Positions 35,273 through 42,851 of a DNA stretch of 64,000 bases are shown here, piece after piece. Position numbers and translations under genes: made by a program. The DNA comes from Rhodopirellula sp. SM50 (lineage in GTDB: Bacteria; Planctomycetota; Planctomycetia; Pirellulales; Pirellulaceae): contig NZ_NTFY01000032.1 of NCBI RefSeq assembly GCF_002289565.1, positions 1 to 64,000 of the forward strand, read 5' to 3'. The first letter of the stretch is position 1. Each line of letters begins with the position of its first letter. The notes under the pieces were generated by a model. That model was not told the DNA's origin, did not search any database, and saw only the letters and a list, made by a program, of their open reading frames with translations.

Positions 35273-35795
35273 GAATAAAAATCCAATTCAGATCCTTGGC
35301 GAGCAAATCACCAAAGAGTGCCCCGGTGCGTCGGTAACAGTCGACAAGCCAAAAAATGCGAGCGGTGTTTGGTTTCTCGACATCCTCAGGGATGGGCACA
35401 CTGTCAATGTGCAGTGGCAGACAGACCGTGGGTTTGGAGTATCGAGTTCTCCTGATGCCGACTACGGCGAAAAGACAGATGAAGTCTATGGTGACGCTGA
35501 TGCCGTGCGTCATCGCGTGCTTTCGTTACTGCTTTCGCGAGGGCAGACTTCGCCACCGGTTGCGGTCAGTTTGTCTGAACTTCGGCGTGAACTTGGTCTT
35601 TCACAGATTGAAATGGCGGAAAGACTGAGCGTTCAACAAGGGGCCGTGTCGAGAATGGAAAGGCGCGGCGACATCAAGATCAGCTCCTTGCGTGAGTATT
35701 GCCAGTCGCTTGGCGGAACGCTGAAATTAATGGCGCAGTTTCCCAACGGATCTGCCAAGTTAATTCAACTCGAAGACGAACAGGAAACAACATGA
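35265..35795 (+). CDS. XRE-family regulator with novel N-terminal domain
   Basis: 176 residues from TTG 35265, inside the end of the preceding gene. The C-terminal helix-turn-helix is clear: LSELRRELGLSQIEMAERLSVQQGAVSRMERRGDIKISSL, then YCQSLGGTLKLMAQF, as in HigA-type antitoxins. The first ~100 residues (NPIQILGEQITKECPGASVTVD...WQTDRGFGVSSSPDADYGEK) form an alpha/beta domain I cannot assign; it may bind the partner or sense a ligand. Its stop overlaps the next ATG (ATGA). It probably represses the operon through the AATATTAC dyad. Confidence 0.85.
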   Translation: MSKNKNPIQILGEQITKECPGASVTVDKPKNASGVWFLDILRDGHTVNVQWQTDRGFGVSSSPDADYGEKTDEVYGDADAVRHRVLSLLLSRGQTSPPVAVSLSELRRELGLSQIEMAERLSVQQGAVSRMERRGDIKISSLREYCQSLGGTLKLMAQFPNGSAKLIQLEDEQETT

Positions 35796-36166
35796 GTCTT
35801 GAGAAGGGAATTGCTGGTGTGCGGTGCAACCTCTTGGTGATTCGATCTCGTCAGGTCGATCAGGCAGCCAGTTTCTACGAAGCCCTGGGCCTACATTTCA
35901 CCAAACATCGCCACGGTGATGGGCCGGAACACTATGCGTCTGAGTCTGCCAGCCAGACGTTTGAAATCTACCCACTGGCAGAGAATGCTACGCCAACCAC
36001 AGGGACACGAATCGGATTTGCCGTCGACGAAATTGACACAGTTTTCCAGCGTCTTGTTGACGCCGGTGGCAAAGCAGTCAGCCGCCCCAAAGCTTCACCA
36101 TGGGGAAGACGCGCAGTCGTCTGCGATCCCGATGGTCACAAGATCGAACTGACAGCGACGACATAG
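35792..36166 (+). CDS. VOC/glyoxalase-fold protein
   Basis: 124 residues from ATG 35792, overlapping the XRE gene stop by 4 bp. VRCNLLVIRSRQVDQAASFYEALGL, GTRIGFAVDEIDTVFQRLVDAG and VCDPDGHKIELTA give the two beta-alpha-beta-beta-beta units of the VOC superfamily with a possible metal Glu at ELT. VOC proteins include glyoxalases, dioxygenases and drug-binding resistance proteins; this one cannot be assigned further. As third gene of the operon it could be cargo or a functional third component. Confidence 0.85.
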   Translation: MSLEKGIAGVRCNLLVIRSRQVDQAASFYEALGLHFTKHRHGDGPEHYASESASQTFEIYPLAENATPTTGTRIGFAVDEIDTVFQRLVDAGGKAVSRPKASPWGRRAVVCDPDGHKIELTATT

Positions 36167-36450
36167 GACGAGCTGGACTGGATTTCTCCGCCTACTGCGA
36201 TGCCTCGTCCGCCTCAGCCCTGTCTGCCGGGATGTACGAGAAAAAGGCGAGAAAAAGGGTCAGGAGCCTATTTGGCAGTTTGGGGAAACTTGAGGCGAGA
36301 AAAAGGGTCAGGAGCCTATTTGGCAGTTTGGGGAAACTTGCGTGGTCGACCTCGCTTTCTCAGGGTCGACTCGAGGTTGTCTTTTCGGGCCGTCGTTTCG
36401 ACCCATCCGGGCTCGCCGAATGGCTGACTGCGAGCGATCGCTCATTGCAG
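36167..36450. repeat. REP-like units on the 3' side of the dead transposase
   Basis: CGAGAAAAAGGGTCAGGAGC occurs at 36247 and 36294 (short spacing of 46 bp, the first unit being truncated), and the second copy continues through the full unit into the transposase 3' end. Same family as 33089-33406. The short inverted partner is at 37053-37078, on the other side of the transposase gene. Confidence 0.9.
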
Positions 36451-36985
36451 TCACTCCCCTTCGTTTTCGCTCACAGGTTCGCTCACCCGTTTGATCCATC
36501 CAGACGGCCGCGGTACCTGCCACTGGGCAAGTTTCACCCCACCGTCTCCGCCGTTCCAATTGTAAAGGCTCCCGAATCGCCAGTCTTCGGCTGCCGCGAC
36601 CAATCCGGCGGCCAGCGCGTTTCGCTCCACCTACCGGCAGACCACCATGAAGTGCTCATCGCTCTGGCTGGGAAAACTCTTGCACCGTCCTTGATCGAGG
36701 TGCCAGTTGCCGGTGGTGTGATTGTGGGCGTGGTAGCGCGCCCTGTGCGTCATCGTCACCCAATACATCAGTCGACTCATCGCGTCATCTTCCCGCGGCG
36801 AGAGCACCATGTGGCAATGATTGGGCATCCACTCATACGCGATCAAATCGACCGGATGCTTCGCCAAAGACGCGCTCGAAGGCTACGTGGTCTTCATCGT
36901 TGTGAAAGATCGCTTGCGGGACATTGCCGCGATTGAGTGCGTGATGGATCTCGCCGGCAACATCAGCTCGGGGTGGTCTGGGCAT
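36451..36985 (-). pseudogene. Broken REP-associated tyrosine transposase (RAYT)
   Basis: Start ATG 36985 gives MPRPPRADVAGEIHHALNRG and continues to FHNDEDHVAFERVFGEA; a frameshift near 36840-36870 leads into DLIAYEWMPNHCHMVLSPRE, whose HxH (H-C-H) is the metal site of HUH transposases, then MTHRARYHAHNHTTGNWHL and SDEHFMVVCR. The next codon is TAG where RAYTs have the Tyr of the YVERN motif, and the frame then goes on (VERNALAAGLVAAAEDWRFG) to a TGA at 36453-36451. So one frameshift and one nonsense mutation are present. RAYTs mobilise REP palindromes; matching REP-like units lie on both sides here. Confidence 0.9.
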
Positions 36986-37052
36986 GCTCGGTGCTCCGCC
37001 GAAATTCCGGAGAAAGTCCAAACGCGACACCCCATCTTTACCCAATCAACCA

Positions 37053-37078
37053 AAAAGGCTCCTGACCCTTTTTCTCGG
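37053..37078 (-). repeat. Inverted REP end upstream of the transposase
   Basis: GGCTCCTGACCCTTTTTCTC is the exact complement of the GAGAAAAAGGGTCAGGAGCC head of the REP-like units at 33089, 33221, 36247 and 36294. It lies 68 bp upstream of the transposase ATG, so the gene is bracketed by inverted copies. Confidence 0.88.
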
Positions 37079-37079
37079 C

Positions 37080-38177
37080 CTACGACAAGTCAGGTGTTAC
37101 CTCTTTCAGGTAAGGCCGCAAGGCGTCAAAACGCATCTCTGCCGCCGCGATCTGTTCGTCGGTGAGTTTGAGTTCGGAGACGATTGGCGAGGCGGGGATG
37201 GATCGCCCGGGGCCGTAATTGCGAGACAGCATATTCTTGAAGACGCCTCGCTTCATCCAAATGCTCAAGTTGGCCCCACGCAGACTGCCCGGTTTTACCT
37301 TGACCATTTGAACAAACTTGTTGAACACGTCTTCCAGGGTGTTCGGGTCTTCACCACTCTGCTGCAATTCCCAGATGCGGGTGAGCACATCCGCGTACGC
37401 CGCGCGTTCGGTGATCACACCTTCCGATCCAAGCTGAGACTCTCTCAGCCAATGAAATCCACCTCGTGCACTGAACACGCGCCTCACGGGAGGCATGGCA
37501 GCGATCGAAGTACGCATTCGGCCTAGCACGTCGCCGGCTTCCTCTTTGATGTACCCAAAATGCGGAAACTCCTTTGCCAGTTCGATCATCAGCTCCGGTG
37601 ACGGGAGTGGCCCTTTGTAGGCGACGCCGCCGGTTGTTTGCAGAATGACCGGCCGCTTGGCTACTGCGGCCAGAGCGCTCCAGTACTGCCGCAGGTCCTG
37701 CTCTGATTTCCCCGAATCGGGAGGCCGAGAGATGATTGCTTCCGGTTCCAGTTTTTCAGCGTGCTCTGCGAAAGCAAGCATCTCTTCGGTATCGTTCCCC
37801 TGGACTCCGAGGCACAGCGAAGTGGGCAGGCTGCGCGCCGTCTTGGCCAAAACCTCCATCCCTTTCATCTTCTCGTCCATCGTCAACAGATCGACGCTGT
37901 CTCCCGATTGAGGCCAGATCATTCCCGGGCAACCACCCCAAGCAACGAACTTCGCTTCCTGTGCCAAGACGTTGTAATCGACTTCGCCCGATTCAGTGAA
38001 CGGAGTTGACAGAATCGGAAACGGTCCACGAATCTTGGGATCGGCTTGGGTGTTTGCCGCGTTCTGATCGGCCCACAAGGAACTCCTCGACAAAACCGTT
38101 CCCGCAACGACGCTTGAAACCCCAGCCAATGTGTCTTTGATGATGGTCCGCCGTGAACGACGTTGCTGAAATGTCAT
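37080..38177 (-). CDS. Exported DapA-family aldolase/lyase
   Basis: 365 residues from ATG 38177, preceded by GAGGAG at four bases. The N-terminus RRSRRTIIKDTLAGVSSVVAG resembles a twin-arginine signal. The rest is a DHDPS/NAL TIM barrel: GPFPILSTPFTESGEVDY, CPGMIWPQSGDSVDLL (in place of the usual GTTGE), SLCLGVQGND, and the Schiff-base Lys in FGYIKEEAGDV. The altered GTTGE loop suggests a substrate other than dihydrodipicolinate, as in other planctomycete exported members. Its stop is next to the REP end at 37078. Confidence 0.9.
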   Translation of the reverse strand: MTFQQRRSRRTIIKDTLAGVSSVVAGTVLSRSSLWADQNAANTQADPKIRGPFPILSTPFTESGEVDYNVLAQEAKFVAWGGCPGMIWPQSGDSVDLLTMDEKMKGMEVLAKTARSLPTSLCLGVQGNDTEEMLAFAEHAEKLEPEAIISRPPDSGKSEQDLRQYWSALAAVAKRPVILQTTGGVAYKGPLPSPELMIELAKEFPHFGYIKEEAGDVLGRMRTSIAAMPPVRRVFSARGGFHWLRESQLGSEGVITERAAYADVLTRIWELQQSGEDPNTLEDVFNKFVQMVKVKPGSLRGANLSIWMKRGVFKNMLSRNYGPGRSIPASPIVSELKLTDEQIAAAEMRFDALRPYLKEVTPDLS

Positions 38178-38880
38178 GGTGCTCCTCGGAATCCAAATCA
38201 AAAATGTAGATGACGGTAGCGTGGCCCCTCGGTGCCAACATTGAGTGCGACAACATTTGAGTGTTTTAACAATTGAGGGGACGATGAGTTTACATGATCG
38301 CAAAGACCCACGAAACAGAATCGACAAATCCTGGGGTGATGGAGTGCAGCGGATTGCTTTGCGCTCCCAATCCTCCTCAGGTGGTGAAATCATTTCACCG
38401 GCGGCAAAATTCAAATTCCATGAGAGACAAGGCACAATCCAGCCTACGGATCGAAGTAGAATTCGTCGGTATCCTACACTCGTCAGAAGACAAGCTCCAA
38501 AGGACCTAATCGATGATGCGTCGCGTTATCCTTGTCGCGTTTGCACTGTCGCTGCGAAGCAGCGACAGGGAATCGCCTAAAGGCTAGACATCAACGCTTA
38601 TGCTCGTACCATTCGAGCCACGCTCGGAAGTTGTCGGCCCTGCTGATGTTTAGGTCTTGCACTGCCTGCAACGCTGCGACTGGAGGGCGTTCTTGTGAGG
38701 CGTAGACCATCCGCTGGCGTCGGCGTCAGGGTCTCTCCATGCCCAATCCTCTTGTCAGCCATCTTCCTGCCGCCCATTCTCTTCTTCGTTCCGTCTCATG
38801 TTTCTGCCCCAGATTTTTCTGTCATCTCAAATCATTAGTCGTTGGTGGGCACGACCTCTCCGGGGTCGATCAGTAACGGA
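38178..38880. other. Gap with remnants and one repeat copy
   Basis: About 700 bp with no intact gene. At 38514 a signal-peptide-like start (MMRRVILVAFALSL) stops after 24 codons where a TGTCGCTG-CGAAG-CAGCGACA hairpin (38547-38567) begins. On the minus strand 38591-38712 a frame (VYASQERPPVAALQAVQDLN...RAWLEWYEHKR) ends in TGA and looks like the tail of a lost gene. 38751-38828 is a right-half copy of the CTGCCATCTC-type MITE. Confidence 0.5.
38751..38828. repeat. Half copy of the ATTTTTCTGCCATC element
   Basis: CTTGTCAGCCATCTTCCTGC...TTCGTTCCGTCTC...TTTTTCTGTCATCTC matches the right arms of the elements at 44233-44370 and 49036-49277. Confidence 0.7.
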
Positions 38881-40140
38881 TCAGCGAGGTTGGTTTCCGA
38901 TGCAATAGAGGCGATCGCCGGTTCGAATGAAGAAGTTGCCTTGGGAAACCGCAATCGATGCCATCGACTTACCGTCGAGCGTGTTTCGGGTGATCTCCTT
39001 GTATCGCGGTCCGGGCTCGAGCACCGTGGTGATACCTTCTTCTGACGTGATATAGATTCGGCCGTCGGCCAGCAGCGGCGACGCGGAGTAGTTGCCGTCG
39101 AGTCGTTCCTGCCAGACAACTTCGCCTGTTTTCGCTTCGATGCAGTGCAGGATGTTGTCGCGAGTGATCGTGTACAGAAACGGTTCGACGTACAGCGGCG
39201 ACGGTAAGGCCGGGACACCGCGTGTCTGTTCCCAAACGATGTGCGATTCGGTCACGTCCCCGCGACCGCCCGGGCGAATCGCTCGAATCGTCGGTTCCTC
39301 GAAACCGGATGACGTGAAGATCAGACCTTCACCCAGCACGGGCGACGGTGTCACGCCCTCCCCCTGGCTGTAGACCGACCAGAGACGCTCGCCCGTTGCG
39401 ACGTCGTGCGCTTGGACTCGGTCGCCACCGGCACTGACCACGGTCTGGCCGTTGTCGATCGCGATCGCGGTCACGTGTCCAACCCGAGAAAGCCCGCGTT
39501 TGCCCCGCCACTTTGTGTTGCCGGTCTCTTTGTCTACGGCCAGCACGACGGCCTGGTCCCACGGTTCCTTCCAACCGAGGCGTTGCTCCTCTCGACTGCT
39601 GCCATCAAAGGGCATGACGATCAGCCCGCCGACAAGCATCGGCGAAGCACCGAGCCCGTGCAAGCTGTGGAAGTCGACGTCTTTGTTCTTCCAGACCAAT
39701 TTGCCCTCAAAGTCGACGGCAACGATCGTTCCATCGTAAAACGCGGCGTACACGCGTGCACCGTCGGACACCGGCGTCGGCGTGGCATAGGAGTTCTGGG
39801 CTCGCTTGGGTCGAGGAATCTGTCGGTGGACTTCCGTGTTCCAAAGTAGGTCGCCACTGGTGCGGTCGATTCCGATCACTCGACACGAAGCACCCTTTTC
39901 CGTCGCGGTCGTCACAAAGACGTGGTCACCCGACACAATCGGAGACGACCAGCCTTGGCCCGGTATCGTGGTTTTCCAGGCCACGTTGCTCTCTTCGGAC
40001 CACTTAAGCGGCAGGCTTCTTTCAGACGATTTCCCCTGCCCGTTTGGCCCCCGGAAGCGAGTCCAATCGTCACCGCGTAGTGAGCTAGAAGCCGATAACA
40101 AGCCCGCGGCGACAAACAACGCACCCAATAGAAAACGCAT
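38881..40140 (-). CDS. Secreted PQQ-like beta-propeller protein
   Basis: 419 residues. A signal peptide (MRFLLGALFVAAGLLSASSSLRG) leads to WTRFRGPNGQGKSSE, the usual opening of planctomycete outer-membrane-biogenesis-like PQQ propellers. Seven to eight blades follow with W-K/N-T-x-x-G and A-x-D-x-x-T-G-x-x-x-W repeats (DRTSGDLLWNTEV, DKETGNTKWRG, EAKTGEVVWQERLDG). No PQQ-dehydrogenase catalytic residues are evident, so it may be a scaffold or binding protein. It is monocistronic. Confidence 0.9.
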   Translation of the reverse strand: MRFLLGALFVAAGLLSASSSLRGDDWTRFRGPNGQGKSSERSLPLKWSEESNVAWKTTIPGQGWSSPIVSGDHVFVTTATEKGASCRVIGIDRTSGDLLWNTEVHRQIPRPKRAQNSYATPTPVSDGARVYAAFYDGTIVAVDFEGKLVWKNKDVDFHSLHGLGASPMLVGGLIVMPFDGSSREEQRLGWKEPWDQAVVLAVDKETGNTKWRGKRGLSRVGHVTAIAIDNGQTVVSAGGDRVQAHDVATGERLWSVYSQGEGVTPSPVLGEGLIFTSSGFEEPTIRAIRPGGRGDVTESHIVWEQTRGVPALPSPLYVEPFLYTITRDNILHCIEAKTGEVVWQERLDGNYSASPLLADGRIYITSEEGITTVLEPGPRYKEITRNTLDGKSMASIAVSQGNFFIRTGDRLYCIGNQPR

Positions 40141-40459
40141 ACGACAGTCTCACTTAGCGTTCGGAAGGAGTTCGGAAAGAATCGCCCCATGATACCGCAA
40201 ATCCGCATCCGCGACGCGAATGGGAAGCGACTGCGACGTCGAAGAATTCGTTATGGGAACGAGTGAATGGTGCCGCCCGTCAAGAGTTTGTGCTCGCCGG
40301 CTAGAACGCACGCTCCGACCGCAAAAACCGACAGGTGCATTGTCAGAGGAAATCCCGGGCGCGTGAATTGATTGCATCGCTTACTTTCGTTTCCAATCGA
40401 TGAGCAGCGATTCGCGTCTGTAACGTCCTAGTAGACTACTTGGGAGGTAAGAGAATGAA

Positions 40460-40533
40460 CCCACCGATGGCAGCGCGAACCCACGGATAGTAATTACCAG
40501 GACGATCCGCGGGTTCGCGCTGCCATCGGTGGG
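40460..40533. repeat. Inverted repeat with 23-bp perfect stem
   Basis: CCCACCGATGGCAGCGCGAA plus CCC (40460-40482) is exactly complementary to 40511-40533, with a 28-nt loop. A related element with CCACGGATAGCAG ends lies at 42346-42417. It sits just upstream of the broken helicase gene. The 450-bp gap 40141-40591 otherwise shows nothing recognisable. Confidence 0.9.
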
Positions 40534-40591
40534 CCACTTCTCCGCTTGCTGCATTCGGATTGCATGACTGCTGGAGCCCCAGCACGATTGC

Positions 40592-41488
40592 TTGCTTCCC
40601 CGTTGCTCGGCGTTGTTCATTGATGAAGCTCAAGACATGGGACCGGCAACCTTGCGGCTGCTGTTGTCCATCGTCGAGCAAGCGGACGAAGAAGACGCCA
40701 ACAGTCGTTCCGCACATATTTTCTACGACAACGCTCAAAATGTTTACAACACGAAGACTCCGAAGTGGTCAGAGTTCGGCCTCGACATGCGCGGTCGCTC
40801 AACGATTATGCGGGAGAGTTTTCGCTCAACCACCCCGATCACCGAACTTGCCGTGAACGTGCTGAGCCGGCTCTCGGAATCACGCAAGCGACAGGATCAG
40901 CGCGAATTGCTTCAACTTGGATTGCTGGAGAAGACAGATCGAAACGGCGAAGACTGGTTGCGAGTGCAGTACAACCAAATCGATGGACCGAAACCGATCT
41001 ACCATCGTTTTGACAACCGAAGGCAAGAAATGGCTTCGATTGCCGGTCACCTGAAGTACTTGATCCAGAACGATGGGATTTCGCCAACCGATATCTGCAT
41101 CATCTACAACGGTCGGGTTCAGGATGTTTTGCAGTCCGATCTTGCTACGGCACTTGCTGCCATCGGTGTCGAACTCTCATTTCAGAAGAATCGTTCGTTC
41201 GAGAGACAGCCCAACACACTCGTTGCCACCACTCCGCATTCGTTCAAAGGTTACGAATCAGAAGTCGTTGTGATCCCGTGCGTGGACCACTATGTCGCCC
41301 CCGAAGGCAAAATCCTGGAGAACAGCTTGTACGTGGCAATGACTCGTGCCCGTTCCCTGCTGGCAATCTATGGCGTGAGCCATGGATCAAAAGCCAGTCG
41401 AAAGATCGGCGAAACGATTAGTGCGTGCATTGCGATCCAAAATGCCCATCCGATCGTTCAGGAGATGGGGGAATCCACAGAATCGTAG
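40592..41488 (+). pseudogene. 5'-truncated UvrD/Rep-like helicase
   Basis: The frame opens at motif II (ALFIDEAQDMGP) and continues through IV (RESFRSTTPI), V (ATTPHSFKGYESEVVVIP) and VI (SLYVAMTRARSLLAIYG) of superfamily 1 helicases. The Walker A motif, motif Ia and everything before are missing, so it cannot hydrolyse ATP. The break lies within about 60 bp of the 23-bp inverted repeat, consistent with loss of the 5' part by an insertion or deletion there. The C-terminal 298 residues are otherwise clean, suggesting recent truncation. Confidence 0.85.
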
Positions 41489-41911
41489 ACAGCGAAGCAT
41501 TGCGGCGCGAGTTCACCCGGCCCAGCGTGTAGGCCGATCGCCCACTGCCAGACATGAATCCGAATTCTGGTGTCGTCGTTTTGCGCCCCGCCCCGTTGAC
41601 TCTCCCATCTAAGATGGCCTGCCCCCTTTTTCCCTCCGCCGAGACCTACGAGCACGAGGCAGATGCTGTTGATGAGAGTGCTGGGCGAATACATCTTGGC
41701 CGATGGCTTGCACTTCCTACTTGTTGCCGTACCGTTCGTGGGAGATAATTCGCGTAAGGACAACCACAGAGGCAACCACCACGAGACCGTCGCCAAGTTG
41801 CGTGCAGGGTTAAACGGTGTTTCCGCTTCAAAATGCGAATCCACGATTGCCTTTTGCTTTTCGTGTGCGGCTCGTTTTTGCGCTTGATTTGGCCCAAAAG
41901 GGACTCCTCCC
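41489..41911. other. Gap without a supported gene
   Basis: 423 bp between the helicase remnant and the next small gene. On the minus strand GLVVVASVVVLTRIISHERY followed by a stop reads like a terminal membrane helix, and MGGVPFGPNQAQKRAAHEK like a soluble stretch, but they are in different frames. This may be a frameshifted small membrane protein gene; I do not call it. Confidence 0.3.
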
Positions 41912-42199
41912 ATGTTCAAGATTGAGAAATTGGATTTGTGTCGGGGCTCTCATCGCACCGGTTCGATCGCGGTTGATTGGGAGTCGATCACGAAGACCCT
42001 GGGGTTTCCGCCCAATGGCTCGGCGAGCGCAGATGGGAAAGTCATCGATTGTTGGATGTTCCGCTGCGACAAATGCGATTGCGCGATCTGGGATTACAAG
42101 GGATCTCATCTGTACGATCAGTACAGTACCTTTGGGCCCCCAAGTGTTTTTCGGCATCTGTTCGGCGATCGCTACACACACGAAGCGTTGGGCGATTGA
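41912..42199 (+). CDS. Small conserved-looking protein of unknown function
   Basis: 95 residues from ATG 41912. Features: an early Cys, CWMFRCDKCDCAIWDYKG with four cysteines that could bind zinc, and the aromatic end FGPPSVFRHLFGDRYTHEAL. No family recognised. It is flanked on both sides by remnants and repeats, with a MITE starting 18 bp after its stop. Confidence 0.55.
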   Translation: MFKIEKLDLCRGSHRTGSIAVDWESITKTLGFPPNGSASADGKVIDCWMFRCDKCDCAIWDYKGSHLYDQYSTFGPPSVFRHLFGDRYTHEALGD

Positions 42200-42217
42200 G
42201 TCGAACGAAAGATGAAA

Positions 42218-42314
42218 GGTGCCACCCACCAACGATCGGGCGATGCTACCCAGTTGCGAGTTTGCTAGCAGGTGCGAACGCCTGCGTTGCGATACTGGTT
42301 TGCTGGGTGGCACC
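42218..42314. repeat. MITE-like element, copy 2
   Basis: Begins GGTGCCACCCACCAA, ends with the near-complement TTGCTGGGTGGCACCA. Interior matches the element at 33415-33512 (GATGCTACCCAG, GTTTGCTAGCAGG). Confidence 0.9.
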
Positions 42315-42345
42315 AAATTGCAGCATCGTTGCGACTGATGAAAAA

Positions 42346-42417
42346 CCACGGATAGCAGGGCGAACCCACGGATCACAGGCATCAAAACATCCGTGGGTTC
42401 GCGCTGCTATCCGTGGG
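42346..42417. repeat. CCACGGATAGCAG inverted repeat
   Basis: CCACGGATAGCAG and CGAACCCACGGAT on the left pair with ATCCGTGGGTTCG and CTGCTATCCGTGG on the right, one mismatch. Related in layout and in the GCGAACCCAC motif to 40460-40533. Confidence 0.85.
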
Positions 42418-42459
42418 CCAATTTCTAACAGCGTGGGGTTCTTCACAGCGGGCGATGAA

Positions 42460-42558
42460 TGGTGCCACCCACCAACGATCGGGCGATGCTACCCAGCTAC
42501 TGGTTTGCTAGCAGGTGTATACGCCTGCGTTGCAATGCTGGTTTGGTGGGTGGCACCA
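42460..42558. repeat. MITE-like element, copy 3
   Basis: 99 bp with exact terminal inverted repeats TGGTGCCACCCACCAA / TTGGTGGGTGGCACCA and the same interior as copies 1 and 2; GCAGGTGTATACGCCTGC in the centre is a perfect small hairpin arm pair. Confidence 0.92.
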
Positions 42559-42668
42559 AATTGCCCCCTTGGGCAGATTGCGATGGCGCGAAAACACCCC
42601 CAACCCCTTTTTTCGCACAACCCCTTTTTTCGCACGAAAGCCGCGTTGACGTCGCCAAACCGATCGCA

Positions 42669-42839
42669 TATCGTAGATAGACGATAAAGAGAGCGAAATG
42701 GCCAGGCAAAGCATCAACAAACCCTGCGATTGGACGCCGGAGAAGCTCACGGCTGATCCGACGGCCGATGATACGCTCAGGGCCGTATTGTGATCGCTTT
42801 TTTTTGCCCCGAACTATCGTTTAGCGGCGATAGACGATA
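42669..42839 (+). promoter_or_regulatory. Two TATCGT/ACGATA dyads upstream of the arsenite permease
   Basis: TATCGT-N6-ACGATA at 42669-42686 and TATCGT-N13-ACGATA at 42815-42839. The second ends 12 bp before the permease ATG. Shared half-sites suggest a common dimeric regulator, plausibly ArsR-type, though no regulator gene is next to it. Confidence 0.5.
42698..42793 (+). CDS. 31-residue ORF between the two dyads
   Basis: ATG 42698 to TGA 42793: MARQSINKPCDWTPEKLTAD and a short tail. It follows an AGAGAGCGA purine stretch and the first dyad. It could be a leader peptide or the surviving start of a lost gene. No family match. Confidence 0.3.
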   Translation: MARQSINKPCDWTPEKLTADPTADDTLRAVL

Positions 42840-42851
42840 CACCTTCACTCC

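Larger units (their letters stand above)
42200..42697. other. Repeat cluster upstream of the arsenite permease region
   Basis: About 500 bp holding MITE copies at 42218-42314 and 42460-42558 with an inverted repeat of the 40460 family between them (42346-42417). A duplicated CCCCTTTTTTCGCAC follows at 42602-42636. No gene. Confidence 0.75.

Noticed and set aside
36100-36936. 278-codon plus-strand frame over the transposase region
   Set aside because: It runs across repeats and is antisense to clear RAYT motifs.
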